A DNA stretch of 55,826 nt from Chromatium okenii (GTDB taxonomy: Bacteria; Pseudomonadota; Gammaproteobacteria; Chromatiales; Chromatiaceae): NCBI RefSeq assembly GCF_016583745.1, contig NZ_NRRQ01000020.1, forward strand, positions 1 through 55,826, in the 5' to 3' direction. A program made the translations under genes and the position numbers. This document shows positions 1 to 8,714 of this stretch, piece after piece. How positions within the stretch are numbered: position 1 is the stretch's first letter; every line of letters begins with the position of its first letter. The notes beneath the pieces were generated by a model. That model was given only the letters and a program-made list of their open reading frames with translations. It ran no database searches and had not been told where the DNA came from.

Positions 1-2641
1 TGCCTAAGCGTTCAGTGAGTCGGGGAAACGCATTGCGGAAAAACTTATCATATAATTCAACGATGATTTTTTGTTTACCGGCAGCGTTATCAATGCCACT
101 GGCTCGCAATTTCACACTGTCATAAAAGCCTTGCAACGTATCGGCTTCTTTTTCTAAATGATGCTCATGCAATACATCCAAAACCGCCTGCATTGCTTTT
201 GACATCGGATTGTGTTGTGTAAACTGATAACCCTCAAATAACGCCGCAAATACCGGTTCAGTGACCAAATGCTGCGCCAACATTTCAATAATATCGCCAT
301 CGCTCAAACTATCATTCACATTTGCCCGCAATTCCCGCGTAAATGCTGCAAACGCCGTTTGCTCCACCGTATTTGCAGGATTGGCTAAAATGCTGGTGAT
401 GCGCTCAATATGCGTATTGGCAATTTTCGCAATATCATTGGCCCAATCTTCCCAATGATGGCGATTGCCGCATTTTTCTACCAACTTGGCATAAATCGCC
501 CGCTCAATTTCGCCAATTTCAAATTGCAATTCACTTTGATCAGCCGCCGCTGATGATGGCGGTGCCGGGGTGCCAATCGTAAAATCATTGCGTCCGCTCT
601 TCGTTTTTTTACCTTTTCCAGCGGCGCTTTTTTTACCAATTTTATCGGTGATCGCAATCACTTCCATTTTTTGCGGATCGTGCCCAATTAATTCCAATTT
701 ATTCACCAACGCATCAAAATGATCGTCATGCGAGCGCAGCGCCTGTAAAACCTGCCACACCACCGCAAAAGTTTTATTATCATTTAACGCTTCGTGCGGT
801 TCCATTCCTGCCGGAATCACCACCGGCAAAATCACATAACCGCGTTGTTTACCGGGCGCAGTCCGCATTACTCGCCCAACGGATTGCACCACATCGACTT
901 GCGATTGACGCGGCGTTAAAAACAACACTGCATCCAACGCCGGCACATCCACGCCTTCCGATAAACAACGGACATTACTTAAAATGCGGCAGGAATTCGC
1001 GGGTAAATCCGCTTTTAACCATTGCAATTTATCTTCTTTTTGCGCCGCGCCCATTGTGCCATCGACATGTTCCACTTCGCAGCACAAATTCACCGCGGCC
1101 GCAGTAGGTTCATGCGCCTGATATGCCGCCACCACTTGCTGAAACATTGCTTTAATTTGTTTCGAGCTGACTTTGTGGGTTTTAGCGGCTGTGGATTTTT
1201 CAATCACCTGACAAAATGCTACCGCTCGCTGCATCGCCGCGCCACCCGTGACTTCACGCCAATCTTGTTTTGACAATGCTTTCCAACAACCGATAATTTT
1301 CGCTGCATCATCGACTTTCAAATCGTTATCAGGACTTTTTAACAATTCCTGAATGCGCCGACTCACATAAACCTCATCAATTGAGAGCACAATCACTTTA
1401 TAATCGACTAACAAACTGCGGCGCACAGCATCAGAAAATGTTAAAACAAAGAATTCTTTCCCATATAACGCTTCATCATCCATTGAACAGAGCGTGATCT
1501 TATCTTGTTCTGCTTTCGCTTTTGCCACATCCGCATAAATACGCGGCGTTGCCGTCATATACAACCGTTTCGCAGCGCGTAAATAATTGGCATCATGCAC
1601 CCGCACAAAAGTACTTTCAGCGGCATCTTCAAAGATCGCGCCAGTGGTGCGATGCGCTTCATCACAAATCACTACATCAAACGCCGGCAATTGATACTGG
1701 TGTTGCGCCTGATGCACAACTTCCAGCGAGTGATAAGTGCTAAAAACGACGCTTAAATGCTGCGCATCGTGGCGTTTTATCATTTCCGCCGCCAAACGTT
1801 GCGCATTGGTGGTCGCCGGATACCGCAATTCATGCACCAACGTTTGCACTTGATCGGCATTTTTATCCCGTTTTTTGCCGATTTCACTATCCGAACAGAC
1901 GGCAAAACTATGTAATGGCACCGCGCTTTCTTGTGTCCATTCCGTCAACGTTTGCGCCAATAAATTCAAACTCGGCACTAAAAACAATACACGCCCACCG
2001 GCACCAGCAATGGCTTCGGCAATTTTTAAGGAGGCAAACGTTTTGCCCGTGCCGCACGCCATAATTAACTTGCCGCGCTCGGCATGATGAAACCCATGCG
2101 TGACTGCTTTTAGTGCCGAGCTTTGATGATCTTTAATCGTTTTTTTGGGTTTTAATACCGGCGCGATGTCAGGATGATAACGGCTCCAATCAAGCTGACT
2201 GTTTTCTAGGTCATGTAAATCAATGGTGCTAACTGGTGGCTGCTGATTTTGAAATGCCGCAAATACATGATCGTTCCACTGCGCGGTCGTGGTCACAATC
2301 ACACGATGCGTAAACGGTTTTTTCCCTGATGCAGTGAAAAAACTATCAATATCATGTTTGCAAATTGTATGATCTGCTGCATAAAATTTGCATTGGATTG
2401 CGTGATATTCATTGGTACCGCGAGTTTGCGCGACTAAATCAATGCCGGTATCACGGGCATCAAAATCTGGTCGCAGTTGCGCCCAATCTTTATAACGCCA
2501 CACTTGGCAATATAAATCGTGATAGGTCGCTTCATGGCGCAAATAGCAAACCATCAATTCCTCAAAATAGGTGCCCTTTTCGCTTTCAGTGTGGGCAATG
2601 CTGCGATAATGTGCGAGTAAATTGGTGAGGGCGGACATCAT
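1..2641 (-). CDS. Type ISP restriction-modification enzyme, N-terminal part (3' end outside window)
   Basis: The protein reads leftward and leaves the window after about 880 codons. Near residues 60-85 is an Mrr-like PD-(D/E)XK nuclease core: GIDL followed by IQCK (Asp and Gln-x-Lys). A superfamily 2 helicase follows, with Walker A ACGTGKT near residue 195, a DEAH box (CDEAHRT), MTATPR, and a motif VI-like QSVGRVMR. After the helicase comes a Lys-rich stretch and the start of what should be the coupler region. The order nuclease, helicase, coupler matches single-chain Type ISP enzymes such as LlaGI, whose methyltransferase and target-recognition domains would lie left of the window. Two adjacent in-frame ATG codons (2641, 2638) follow an AGGA site. 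These enzymes cut unmodified foreign DNA after translocation. No frameshift was seen. The family call is firm; completeness of the C-terminus is unknown. Confidence 0.85.
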   Translation of the reverse strand, partial: MMSALTNLLAHYRSIAHTESEKGTYFEELMVCYLRHEATYHDLYCQVWRYKDWAQLRPDFDARDTGIDLVAQTRGTNEYHAIQCKFYAADHTICKHDIDSFFTASGKKPFTHRVIVTTTAQWNDHVFAAFQNQQPPVSTIDLHDLENSQLDWSRYHPDIAPVLKPKKTIKDHQSSALKAVTHGFHHAERGKLIMACGTGKTFASLKIAEAIAGAGGRVLFLVPSLNLLAQTLTEWTQESAVPLHSFAVCSDSEIGKKRDKNADQVQTLVHELRYPATTNAQRLAAEMIKRHDAQHLSVVFSTYHSLEVVHQAQHQYQLPAFDVVICDEAHRTTGAIFEDAAESTFVRVHDANYLRAAKRLYMTATPRIYADVAKAKAEQDKITLCSMDDEALYGKEFFVLTFSDAVRRSLLVDYKVIVLSIDEVYVSRRIQELLKSPDNDLKVDDAAKIIGCWKALSKQDWREVTGGAAMQRAVAFCQVIEKSTAAKTHKVSSKQIKAMFQQVVAAYQAHEPTAAAVNLCCEVEHVDGTMGAAQKEDKLQWLKADLPANSCRILSNVRCLSEGVDVPALDAVLFLTPRQSQVDVVQSVGRVMRTAPGKQRGYVILPVVIPAGMEPHEALNDNKTFAVVWQVLQALRSHDDHFDALVNKLELIGHDPQKMEVIAITDKIGKKSAAGKGKKTKSGRNDFTIGTPAPPSSAAADQSELQFEIGEIERAIYAKLVEKCGNRHHWEDWANDIAKIANTHIERITSILANPANTVEQTAFAAFTRELRANVNDSLSDGDIIEMLAQHLVTEPVFAALFEGYQFTQHNPMSKAMQAVLDVLHEHHLEKEADTLQGFYDSVKLRASGIDNAAGKQKIIVELYDKFFRNAFPRLTERLG

Positions 2642-2786
2642 GCAATTCCTGTAAAGTTGTCAATCAGCGCGGCATTAACTTATTTTGCAAAGTATGGTTG
2701 AAAAATATGATGCGTTTATGCTTAAATGATTCACCGCGTTGCCTATATCACTCAAATCAAAATTGTTTCACTGTTTATAAAATAAC

Positions 2787-3641
2787 ATGTCCACAAATCA
2801 TCCCCGCTCCATTCTTATCACCGGCTGTTCCAGCGGCATCGGTTTACATTGCGCCCGCCGGTTGGCGACTCGCGGCTGGCAAGTAATCGCTTCCGCACGT
2901 CGCGCCGAGTCGGTGGCGCAATTACAACAGGAAGGTCTCACCGCCGTGCAACTGGATTTAGATGATTCGGCCAGCATTCGGGAGGCAGTGGCAGCAACGT
3001 TGGCGCTGACTGGTGGCCGCCTCGATGCGCTGTTTAACAACGGCGCGTATGGGCAGCCCGGCGCGGTGGAAGACCTGAGCCGGGCGGTGTTGCGGGCGCA
3101 GTTGGAAACCAATCTGCTCGGCACGCACGAGTTGACCTGTCTGGTATTGCCAATCATGCGCCAGCAGGGACACGGGCGCATCGTTCATAACAGTTCCGTG
3201 TTGGGATTTGTGCCGCTCGCTTATCGCGGGGCTTATGTTGCGAGTAAATATGCGCTGGAGGGATTGACCGATACGCTGCGTTTGGAACTGCGCGGCACGG
3301 GCATTGCGGTGGCGTTGATTGAACCCGGCCCGATTTTGAGCCAGTTTCGCGCCAATGCCCATCAGGCGCTGGTGGCCAACATTGATCGGCAGCACAGCCC
3401 ACATTGCGCGGCGTATCTCCGCGCTGAGGCGCGATTGACCAAAGCAGGCGCGGCGCAGCCGTTTACGTTGTCGCCGGAGGCGGTGCTGCTCAAATTGATC
3501 CATGCGCTGGACAGTCCCCGCCCCCGCGCTCGTTATTATGTCACTGTTCCCACACATCTTTTTGGAGCACTCAAACGGATTTTATCGACGCGGGCGTTGG
3601 ATTGGGTGCTCACGCAAATCTCAGGCGGCGGGGAGCGGTGA
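2787..3641 (+). CDS. SDR-family NAD(P)-dependent oxidoreductase
   Basis: A 284-residue classical short-chain dehydrogenase. The N-terminal nucleotide-binding motif ITGCSSGIG lies at about residues 11-19, a basic RR pair at about 38 suggests NADP(H) preference, the NNGAYG structural motif is near residue 87, and the catalytic Ser (HNSSVLG) and YVASK (Tyr-x3-Lys) are in place. The C-terminal half resembles the YbbO-like branch of cytosolic SDRs, whose substrates are often aldehydes or ketones, but the substrate cannot be told from sequence. It is divergent from the Type ISP gene, with a 145-bp gap in which no clear operator was seen. No downstream partner is evident. Confidence 0.85.
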   Translation: MSTNHPRSILITGCSSGIGLHCARRLATRGWQVIASARRAESVAQLQQEGLTAVQLDLDDSASIREAVAATLALTGGRLDALFNNGAYGQPGAVEDLSRAVLRAQLETNLLGTHELTCLVLPIMRQQGHGRIVHNSSVLGFVPLAYRGAYVASKYALEGLTDTLRLELRGTGIAVALIEPGPILSQFRANAHQALVANIDRQHSPHCAAYLRAEARLTKAGAAQPFTLSPEAVLLKLIHALDSPRPRARYYVTVPTHLFGALKRILSTRALDWVLTQISGGGER

Positions 3642-3699
3642 TTACCGTTGAATAATTGTTCATCGTTTTTCAGTCATTACCACGACGGGATTTTGAGTG

Positions 3700-4035
3700 A
3701 TGTTTCCTGATACTGAAACCACCGATGCGACACAGGCATTTATTAACAGAATTGCTGATCGCTATCCGATTAGCCACGTTATTTTGTTTGGAAGTCGCGC
3801 CCGTTTACAGCATCAACCAGAAAGTGATGTTGATCTTGCTATCGTGATGCGCGGCACACCGGAACCACGCACTGCAATTGCATTAGAAATGGCAGACGTA
3901 GCCTTTGCGGTTTTGTTAGAAACTGGGATATTGATTGAAGCATTACCGTTATGGGAAAACGAATTGCAATATCCCGATCAATTTAGCAATCCCGCGTTGA
4001 TTCGGCGGATTTGTGAAGATGGTATTTGGTTATAA
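3700..4035 (+). CDS. MNT-type minimal nucleotidyltransferase (MntA-like), orphan
   Basis: A 111-residue protein with the polymerase-beta-like core: GSRAR at residues 31-35 and SDVDLAIV with Asp43 and Asp45 as the metal-binding pair. Such minimal nucleotidyltransferases usually pair with a HEPN RNase; in MntA/HepT systems the MntA protein neutralises HepT by AMPylating it. No HEPN gene lies on either side here: an SDR gene is upstream and an inverted-repeat element starts two bases after the stop codon. The start could be GTG 3697 or ATG 3700. It could be an antitoxin that lost its toxin, or a lone transferase. Confidence 0.75.
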   Translation: MFPDTETTDATQAFINRIADRYPISHVILFGSRARLQHQPESDVDLAIVMRGTPEPRTAIALEMADVAFAVLLETGILIEALPLWENELQYPDQFSNPALIRRICEDGIWL

Positions 4036-4037
4036 AG

Positions 4038-4154
4038 TTAGGAGTTACGCAGTTGGATGCTAAGTGCCTGATTTTATTGAAACTTGGTTTGTGCAGTGTA
4101 TGATCGCGTTTTCATAAAAATCAATGACTTAACTTTCAACTGCGTAACTCCTAA
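4038..4154. repeat. 117-bp MITE-like element with 18-bp perfect inverted ends
   Basis: The left end ttaggagttacgcagttg (4038-4055) is the exact reverse complement of 4137-4154. The next dozen bases inward also pair imperfectly. The inside has no coding potential. A related element lies at 21069-21192. The element fills the space between the stop codons of two convergent genes and could fold into one long hairpin acting as a two-way terminator. Whether it is a mobile MITE or a fixed intergenic palindrome is not shown. Confidence 0.7.
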
Positions 4155-4171
4155 AAGTTTATCTTTGTGTT

Positions 4172-4954
4172 CTAAAACTCTTTTTGCGCGTCACCAGCGC
4201 CGAGCAACTCACGCACCCGGTCGGGATGCTCTAACAGCAAATTGTGACCACCGCCTGCGATCACCGTCACTTCTGTTGCTGGGCGCAGCGTTTTCACCTG
4301 TTGTGCCAGCGCCACAAACTTCTGATCTGCGCCGCCCACGATCCAGCGCACCCGCCCCGGAAATCGCGCCAGCGCCTCCCAAGTACTCGGCATTGCCGCC
4401 AAACCAAACTGCTCCAAACAACGCGCCAATCCTTCCGCCCGCTGGCGCAACCGCCGCGCCCGTTGCTGCGCCACCACTGCTGGCGCGAGCTGGCGCTGCG
4501 TTGCAAACAAAGGTTGCTGTTCCCACGCCGTCACAAACGCCTCAATCCCCTGCTCGCGTAACAGCGTGATCCAGGCGCGATCTGCAACGCGGCGTTGATC
4601 GCGCTGTGCGGCAGTCGTTAAACCGGGATGGGCAGCAATGATGGTAATTGAACGGAATTGCGTTGGTGCTGCCATTAACAACACCAACGCCATACGCCCG
4701 CCGAATGAATAACCAATGAGATGTTCAATTCCGGCGAATTGCGCATTAAGAATTGCAGACTCAGCACTTTTTTTTGACGCCTTCTGCGCCGCAATCCATG
4801 CTGAGTAAAAAACAGCGTCTGGCAGTTGCCAGCGAGGAGAGGAACTAGATATTGATAATCCATGCCCCGGCAAATCAATTGCGCAATACGCCGGGTGATT
4901 ACCAACAATTGGCTGCCAATCGGTATGATCGCCAGTAAAGCCGTGCAGCAACAA
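4172..4954 (-). CDS. Alpha/beta hydrolase, MenH-like
   Basis: About 260 residues. The N-terminal LLLHGFTGD (oxyanion loop) and GYSFGGRMAL (nucleophile elbow, GxSxGG) fit MenH, the 2-succinyl-6-hydroxy-2,4-cyclohexadiene-1-carboxylate synthase of menaquinone synthesis, and a C-terminal GGGHN supplies the catalytic His. No other men genes are nearby, so the assignment stays at MenH-like hydrolase. The only start in the right place is TTG 4954, directly before the first beta strand. The open frame continues upstream into the end of folE2 without any ATG or GTG, so either translation starts at TTG by coupling to folE2, or the true start lies inside folE2. Coupling to folE2 is likely. Confidence 0.7.
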   Translation of the reverse strand: MLLHGFTGDHTDWQPIVGNHPAYCAIDLPGHGLSISSSSPRWQLPDAVFYSAWIAAQKASKKSAESAILNAQFAGIEHLIGYSFGGRMALVLLMAAPTQFRSITIIAAHPGLTTAAQRDQRRVADRAWITLLREQGIEAFVTAWEQQPLFATQRQLAPAVVAQQRARRLRQRAEGLARCLEQFGLAAMPSTWEALARFPGRVRWIVGGADQKFVALAQQVKTLRPATEVTVIAGGGHNLLLEHPDRVRELLGAGDAQKEF

Positions 4955-4971
4955 ACAACGCGGCGCTGAAT

Positions 4972-5811
4972 TCAGAACGCAGCCTCGGTCAATTTGTCGC
5001 GGGAAATCAGCGCATACGCAGAATGGTTGTGGATGGATTCAAAATTTTCTGCCTCAACGATATAGGCAGTAATCCGCTCATCTGCATTCAACCGCTTTGC
5101 CACATCGCGCACCATATCCTCAACAAACTTGGGATTTTCATACGCCCGTTCTGTCACAAACTTTTCATCAGGACGCTTCAGCAAGCCAAACAATTCTGAA
5201 GAGGCTTCTTTTTCCACCAATTCAATCAGTTCTTCCAACCACAGAAATGCTTGTGTCCGCACCTGCACCGTGACATGTGACCGCTGATTGTGAGCGCCAT
5301 AACGCGAAATCTCTTTAGAACAGGGGCACAAACTGGTGACTGGAATCTGTACCTTCATTTCTAAAGTGGGCTGACCGTGACGAATTTCACCAATAAAGGT
5401 GACATCATAATCCAGCAGACTTTCAACCCCCGACACGGGCGCTTTTTTGGTGATGAAAAACGGAAACCGCATTTCAATATGTCCCGCTTCTGATTCCAAG
5501 CGTTCTGACATTTCCAGCAGCATTCCTTTGAAAGAATCAACGCTAATTTCGCGCTCGTGATTATTCAAAATCTGCACAAAACGCGACATGTGCGTGCCTT
5601 TGAAATCATGCGGCAAATACACATACATATTAAAGGTGGCGACGGTGTGCTGTTCATTGCCGGTGCGTTCGCGGACGCGCACCGGATGCCGAATATCTTT
5701 AATGCCAACCTTATCAATCGCAATATGACGGGTGTCGGCACTACCTTGCACATCTGCCATTTCTGGCGTTAAGGCAGGGCAACAAGGTGACGTTTCGAGC
5801 GCGTGCTCCAT
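4972..5811 (-). CDS. folE2: GTP cyclohydrolase FolE2 (type IB)
   Basis: This 279-residue enzyme converts GTP to 7,8-dihydroneopterin triphosphate, the first step of folate (and in some organisms queuosine) synthesis. The N-terminal [20 protein letters not shown] is typical of FolE2, and the catalytic and metal region is [20 protein letters not shown] with Cys162 and Cys164. FolE2 works with metals other than zinc and often backs up or replaces zinc-dependent FolE. ATG 5811 follows AGGA at about ten bases; an upstream start at 5868 would add 19 residues that do not look like the family. The menH-like gene follows with an 18-nt gap. Confidence 0.93.
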   Translation of the reverse strand: MEHALETSPCCPALTPEMADVQGSADTRHIAIDKVGIKDIRHPVRVRERTGNEQHTVATFNMYVYLPHDFKGTHMSRFVQILNNHEREISVDSFKGMLLEMSERLESEAGHIEMRFPFFITKKAPVSGVESLLDYDVTFIGEIRHGQPTLEMKVQIPVTSLCPCSKEISRYGAHNQRSHVTVQVRTQAFLWLEELIELVEKEASSELFGLLKRPDEKFVTERAYENPKFVEDMVRDVAKRLNADERITAYIVEAENFESIHNHSAYALISRDKLTEAAF

Positions 5812-5890
5812 GACTATTTTATCCTGAAAAAAATCGATAGCATTCAGTTGGGGTTGATCGCTTCGCAATGCAAATCACACCTGCCGTTTG

Positions 5891-6784
5891 CTAATTTTTA
5901 CGCCCATTTAATGCGCCCGCAATCCAACGTAATGGCTCGGCACTTGCTCCAAAAATCGTCACTGCTTCCAATGCTTGCGCGGTCAATTCCGTTACCATCG
6001 TTTTAGCAGTCGCCAGCCCCACTAAAGAGGGATAGGTTGCTTTATCCAACACCTGATCGCGCCCCGCCGTTTTGCCAATCGCTGCCGTTTCGCCTTCCAC
6101 ATCCAACACATCGTCCTGAATTTGGAACGCCAACCCCAAGCATTTGGCGTAGCGATCCAGCCGTTCCGTGCGGTCAGCATCAAGCGCCCCGTGCGCCAAA
6201 ATGCCCATCTGCACCGCCGCCCGAATCAAGGCTCCGGTTTTGTGAATGTGAATATGCTCCAGCATCGTCACATCCAAAGTTTTCCCTTCTGCCTCTAAAT
6301 CAAGGGCTTGCCCGCCCACCATGCCGCGAGAGCCGCTGGCACGAGCGAGATGTTCAATCATTGCCACTTGGCTGCGCGTGTCTAAATTCTCTGCCGCTGC
6401 CAGCGCCTGAAACGCCAACGTTTGCAGCGCATCGCCCGCCAAAATCGCCGTCGCCTCATCAAAAGCGCGATGACACGTCGGACGCCCGCGCCGCAGATCG
6501 TCATCATCCATCGCGGGCAAATCGTCGTGAATCAATGAATACGCGTGAATCAATTCCACCGCACTGGCGGGGCGATCCAGCGTGGCAGCTTCCAAACCGA
6601 GCGCCTCGCCGGTCGCATACGTCAACAGCGGGCGAATCCGTTTGCCGCCGCCGAGCACTGCATAGCGCATGGCCTCATGCAGGCGCATCGGCTGCACCGT
6701 CACGCGGGGCAACAGCTCATCAAGGCAAGATTCAAGACGCGCTTGGCAGTGCGTCCGATAAGCGTCTAAATTCGTAGCGATCAT
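5891..6784 (-). CDS. ispA: Polyprenyl synthetase, farnesyl diphosphate synthase (IspA type)
   Basis: About 297 residues. It carries GGGKRIRPLL (residues 46-54), the first Asp-rich motif IHDDLPAMDDDDLRRG from about residue 86, and the second motif QIQDDVLD near 225. It condenses dimethylallyl and isopentenyl diphosphates to geranyl and then farnesyl diphosphate. Chain length cannot be fixed from sequence, but residues before the first motif fit short-chain enzymes. The usual neighbours xseB and dxs are absent. Starts at 6784, 6793 and 6841 are possible; none has a good Shine-Dalgarno site. The shortest fits the family best. The gap to folE2 is 79 bp, so co-transcription is possible. Confidence 0.88.
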   Translation of the reverse strand: MIATNLDAYRTHCQARLESCLDELLPRVTVQPMRLHEAMRYAVLGGGKRIRPLLTYATGEALGLEAATLDRPASAVELIHAYSLIHDDLPAMDDDDLRRGRPTCHRAFDEATAILAGDALQTLAFQALAAAENLDTRSQVAMIEHLARASGSRGMVGGQALDLEAEGKTLDVTMLEHIHIHKTGALIRAAVQMGILAHGALDADRTERLDRYAKCLGLAFQIQDDVLDVEGETAAIGKTAGRDQVLDKATYPSLVGLATAKTMVTELTAQALEAVTIFGASAEPLRWIAGALNGRKN

Positions 6785-6969
6785 GGGAATCATCGGAGTG
6801 AGCAAAAAATAATGACAAGACAACGCGATATTGCAGATCATCCATTGTCTTGAATCTTGAAATCAACACGGTACCGTAGCCAGATTAGCCGGTCAAACCA
6901 CCACCCGCCGTGTTGAAATCATGCGCTTGCCAACACACGACCGCAAACACTCAAACTGATTTCACTGAT

Positions 6970-7356
6970 ATGAAAGACTTACCGCTACCTGCCGCTTGTT
7001 CAAACACCACCACCGCCCTTGATGTCAGCATATTGGCGGCATTGATTGGAGAAAATGACCCGGCGCTGCTGCGCGAGTTGTTAGGCGTATTCCAACGCAG
7101 CGCAAGTGCCATTAGCTGTGAGCTGCTGGCAGCGGGAGCGGCTGGCGATATGGCGCAAGTGCATCATTTGGCACACAAATTGAAGTCTCCAGCACGTTCA
7201 TCTGGAGCGCTGGCGCTGGGCGAATGCTGCGCCGCCTTAGAATTAGCCAGCAAACTGGGCGATGCCGCCGCGCTGACAACGTTATTGGCAGAATTCACGA
7301 CCGAAATGACCGCAGTGGAGCAGGCATTAGCGCAATTCATTAGCGCCGCGCCTTAA
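6970..7356 (+). CDS. Hpt (histidine phosphotransfer) domain protein
   Basis: A stand-alone Hpt domain of about 128 residues. The motif HLAHKLKSPARSSGA holds the probable phospho-accepting His69. It would relay phosphate between a hybrid kinase and a response regulator in the cytoplasm. The next gene downstream on the same strand, 97 bp away, is a receiver-domain protein and the likely partner. No histidine kinase is in the window. A GTG start at 6910 would add 20 residues of low-complexity sequence; ATG 6970 is preferred because the domain begins soon after. Confidence 0.8.
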   Translation: MKDLPLPAACSNTTTALDVSILAALIGENDPALLRELLGVFQRSASAISCELLAAGAAGDMAQVHHLAHKLKSPARSSGALALGECCAALELASKLGDAAALTTLLAEFTTEMTAVEQALAQFISAAP

Positions 7357-7453
7357 AACAAAAAATTGCACTAATTCAATTTTTTCAATAGACAACTCTA
7401 AATAACGGCTTCTGTTTTTAACCGCATCACCTTGACACAGCAACGGACAGATC

Positions 7454-8476
7454 GTGCTAAACAAAAACTATACTCACTCTTCGATTTTAATAGCTACCGA
7501 CGAACTTGCCCGTGCTAATTTAGTGAGAAATATCCTGCTGGATGAATTCAAAACAGTTGCCATATCACTTGATCCCAAAACGATTGTGCAAGATTTCAAA
7601 CAAGCTCAACCGTCAATCCTGATATTAGCTTTTGGAACTTTAGAACAATGCGATCAGTATTATCAAAACTTACAGCAACAATCGAAATCCGTTGCGCGTC
7701 ACCCGTATCGCACATTAGTATTATGTAATAATGCCGAATTAAAAGCAGTTTATGAATTATGTAAGCGCGACTATTTCAACGATTATGCGCTATTTTGGCC
7801 ACGCCCAGAAGACCCTTGGCGCTTGTGTATGGCTATTCATCATTTATTGCGGGAATTAGACGCAATGAGTAGCACCGCACCAACTGCCGCACAATTAGCC
7901 TTTCCCACCCGGGCGCTGGCAGAGATGGAAAGTGTGGTGGAAAATTGGTTAGAAATGAATCAAACACCACAGATTAACGACACCATAACGCGCTGGCGCA
8001 CCGAATTAAAAAACACCTTGCGACCATTTATGCTGCTACTGCGCACGCTCACTTCATTAGCGCAGCGCGTCCAAGCCACGATATTGGTTGTTGATGATGA
8101 CGTGCTGCAATGCAAAATGATTGAAACGATGCTAAAAAATGAACCTTATCGGGTGGTGTTTGCCACCACAGGTTTAGAAGCCTTATCGGTATTGCGCTTG
8201 GTGCGTCCAGATGTCGTGTTAATGGACGTGATGATGCCAGAAATGGACGGCATTACCGCCACCCAACGGCTCAAATCCTTGCCACAATTTGCACAATTGC
8301 CCGTAATTATGGTGACAGGACGCAATGAAAAAACAGTGGTGTTTGATAGTGTAAAAGCGGGCGCAACTGGCTTTTTAGTCAAACCGTTTGGACGCGAAGC
8401 ACTCATTACCAAACTGCACGATGCCTTATTAACACCCATCACGCGTCCGCCAAACCTTGATACAGATGAAGAGTGA
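7454..8476 (+). CDS. Response regulator with C-terminal receiver and degenerate N-terminal receiver-like region
   Basis: A 340-residue protein. Residues 208-330 form a complete receiver: acidic pocket DDD 214-216, phospho-acceptor Asp258 in LMDVMMPEMDG, Thr288 and Lys310. Residues 8-135 (starting SILIATDELARANLV) have the size and strand pattern of a second receiver but lack the acidic pocket and acceptor Asp. A helical linker lies between. There is no DNA-binding or enzymatic output domain, so output would be by protein contact. With the Hpt protein upstream it makes a relay pair. The reversed order (pseudo-receiver first, active receiver last) is uncommon. Confidence 0.82.
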   Translation: MLNKNYTHSSILIATDELARANLVRNILLDEFKTVAISLDPKTIVQDFKQAQPSILILAFGTLEQCDQYYQNLQQQSKSVARHPYRTLVLCNNAELKAVYELCKRDYFNDYALFWPRPEDPWRLCMAIHHLLRELDAMSSTAPTAAQLAFPTRALAEMESVVENWLEMNQTPQINDTITRWRTELKNTLRPFMLLLRTLTSLAQRVQATILVVDDDVLQCKMIETMLKNEPYRVVFATTGLEALSVLRLVRPDVVLMDVMMPEMDGITATQRLKSLPQFAQLPVIMVTGRNEKTVVFDSVKAGATGFLVKPFGREALITKLHDALLTPITRPPNLDTDEE

Positions 8477-8494
8477 TTGATTGGCAAAAATCAC

Positions 8495-8544
8495 AGCGCG
8501 ACGCTGTACCGCCACCCGCGCTGCGCACCCGCCGCGCTTTTTTT
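8495..8544 (+). terminator. Possible Rho-independent terminator after the response regulator gene
   Basis: An agcgcg/cgcgct stem (8495-8500 with 8533-8538) encloses a GC-rich loop that can pair further. It is followed by a run of T to 8544, 18 bp beyond the stop codon. Confidence 0.5.
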
Positions 8545-8644
8545 ATGCCCTGCAAACAGTGACTTAACCGCTGGGAAAGTGCGATACAACGCCCAGTCGC
8601 CGATTTCATGGTGAGCAACTGCGTCTGAGGTGACAAAATGACGC

Positions 8645-8677
8645 GCTCGCCTCCATCCGCCGGGTGCGGCGGCGAGC
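8645..8677 (+). promoter_or_regulatory. GC-rich hairpin in the leader of ppdK
   Basis: The outer arms gctcgcc (8645-8651) and ggcgagc (8671-8677) surround an inner perfect stem ccgccg-ggtg-cggcgg. It ends 37 bp before the ppdK start codon and is followed by only three T. It could be an attenuator, an mRNA-stabilising stem, or the end of an upstream transcript. Confidence 0.4.
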
Positions 8678-8714
8678 TTTCAGCAACTCCGACGAGAGAG
8701 GATCAATTCAACCA

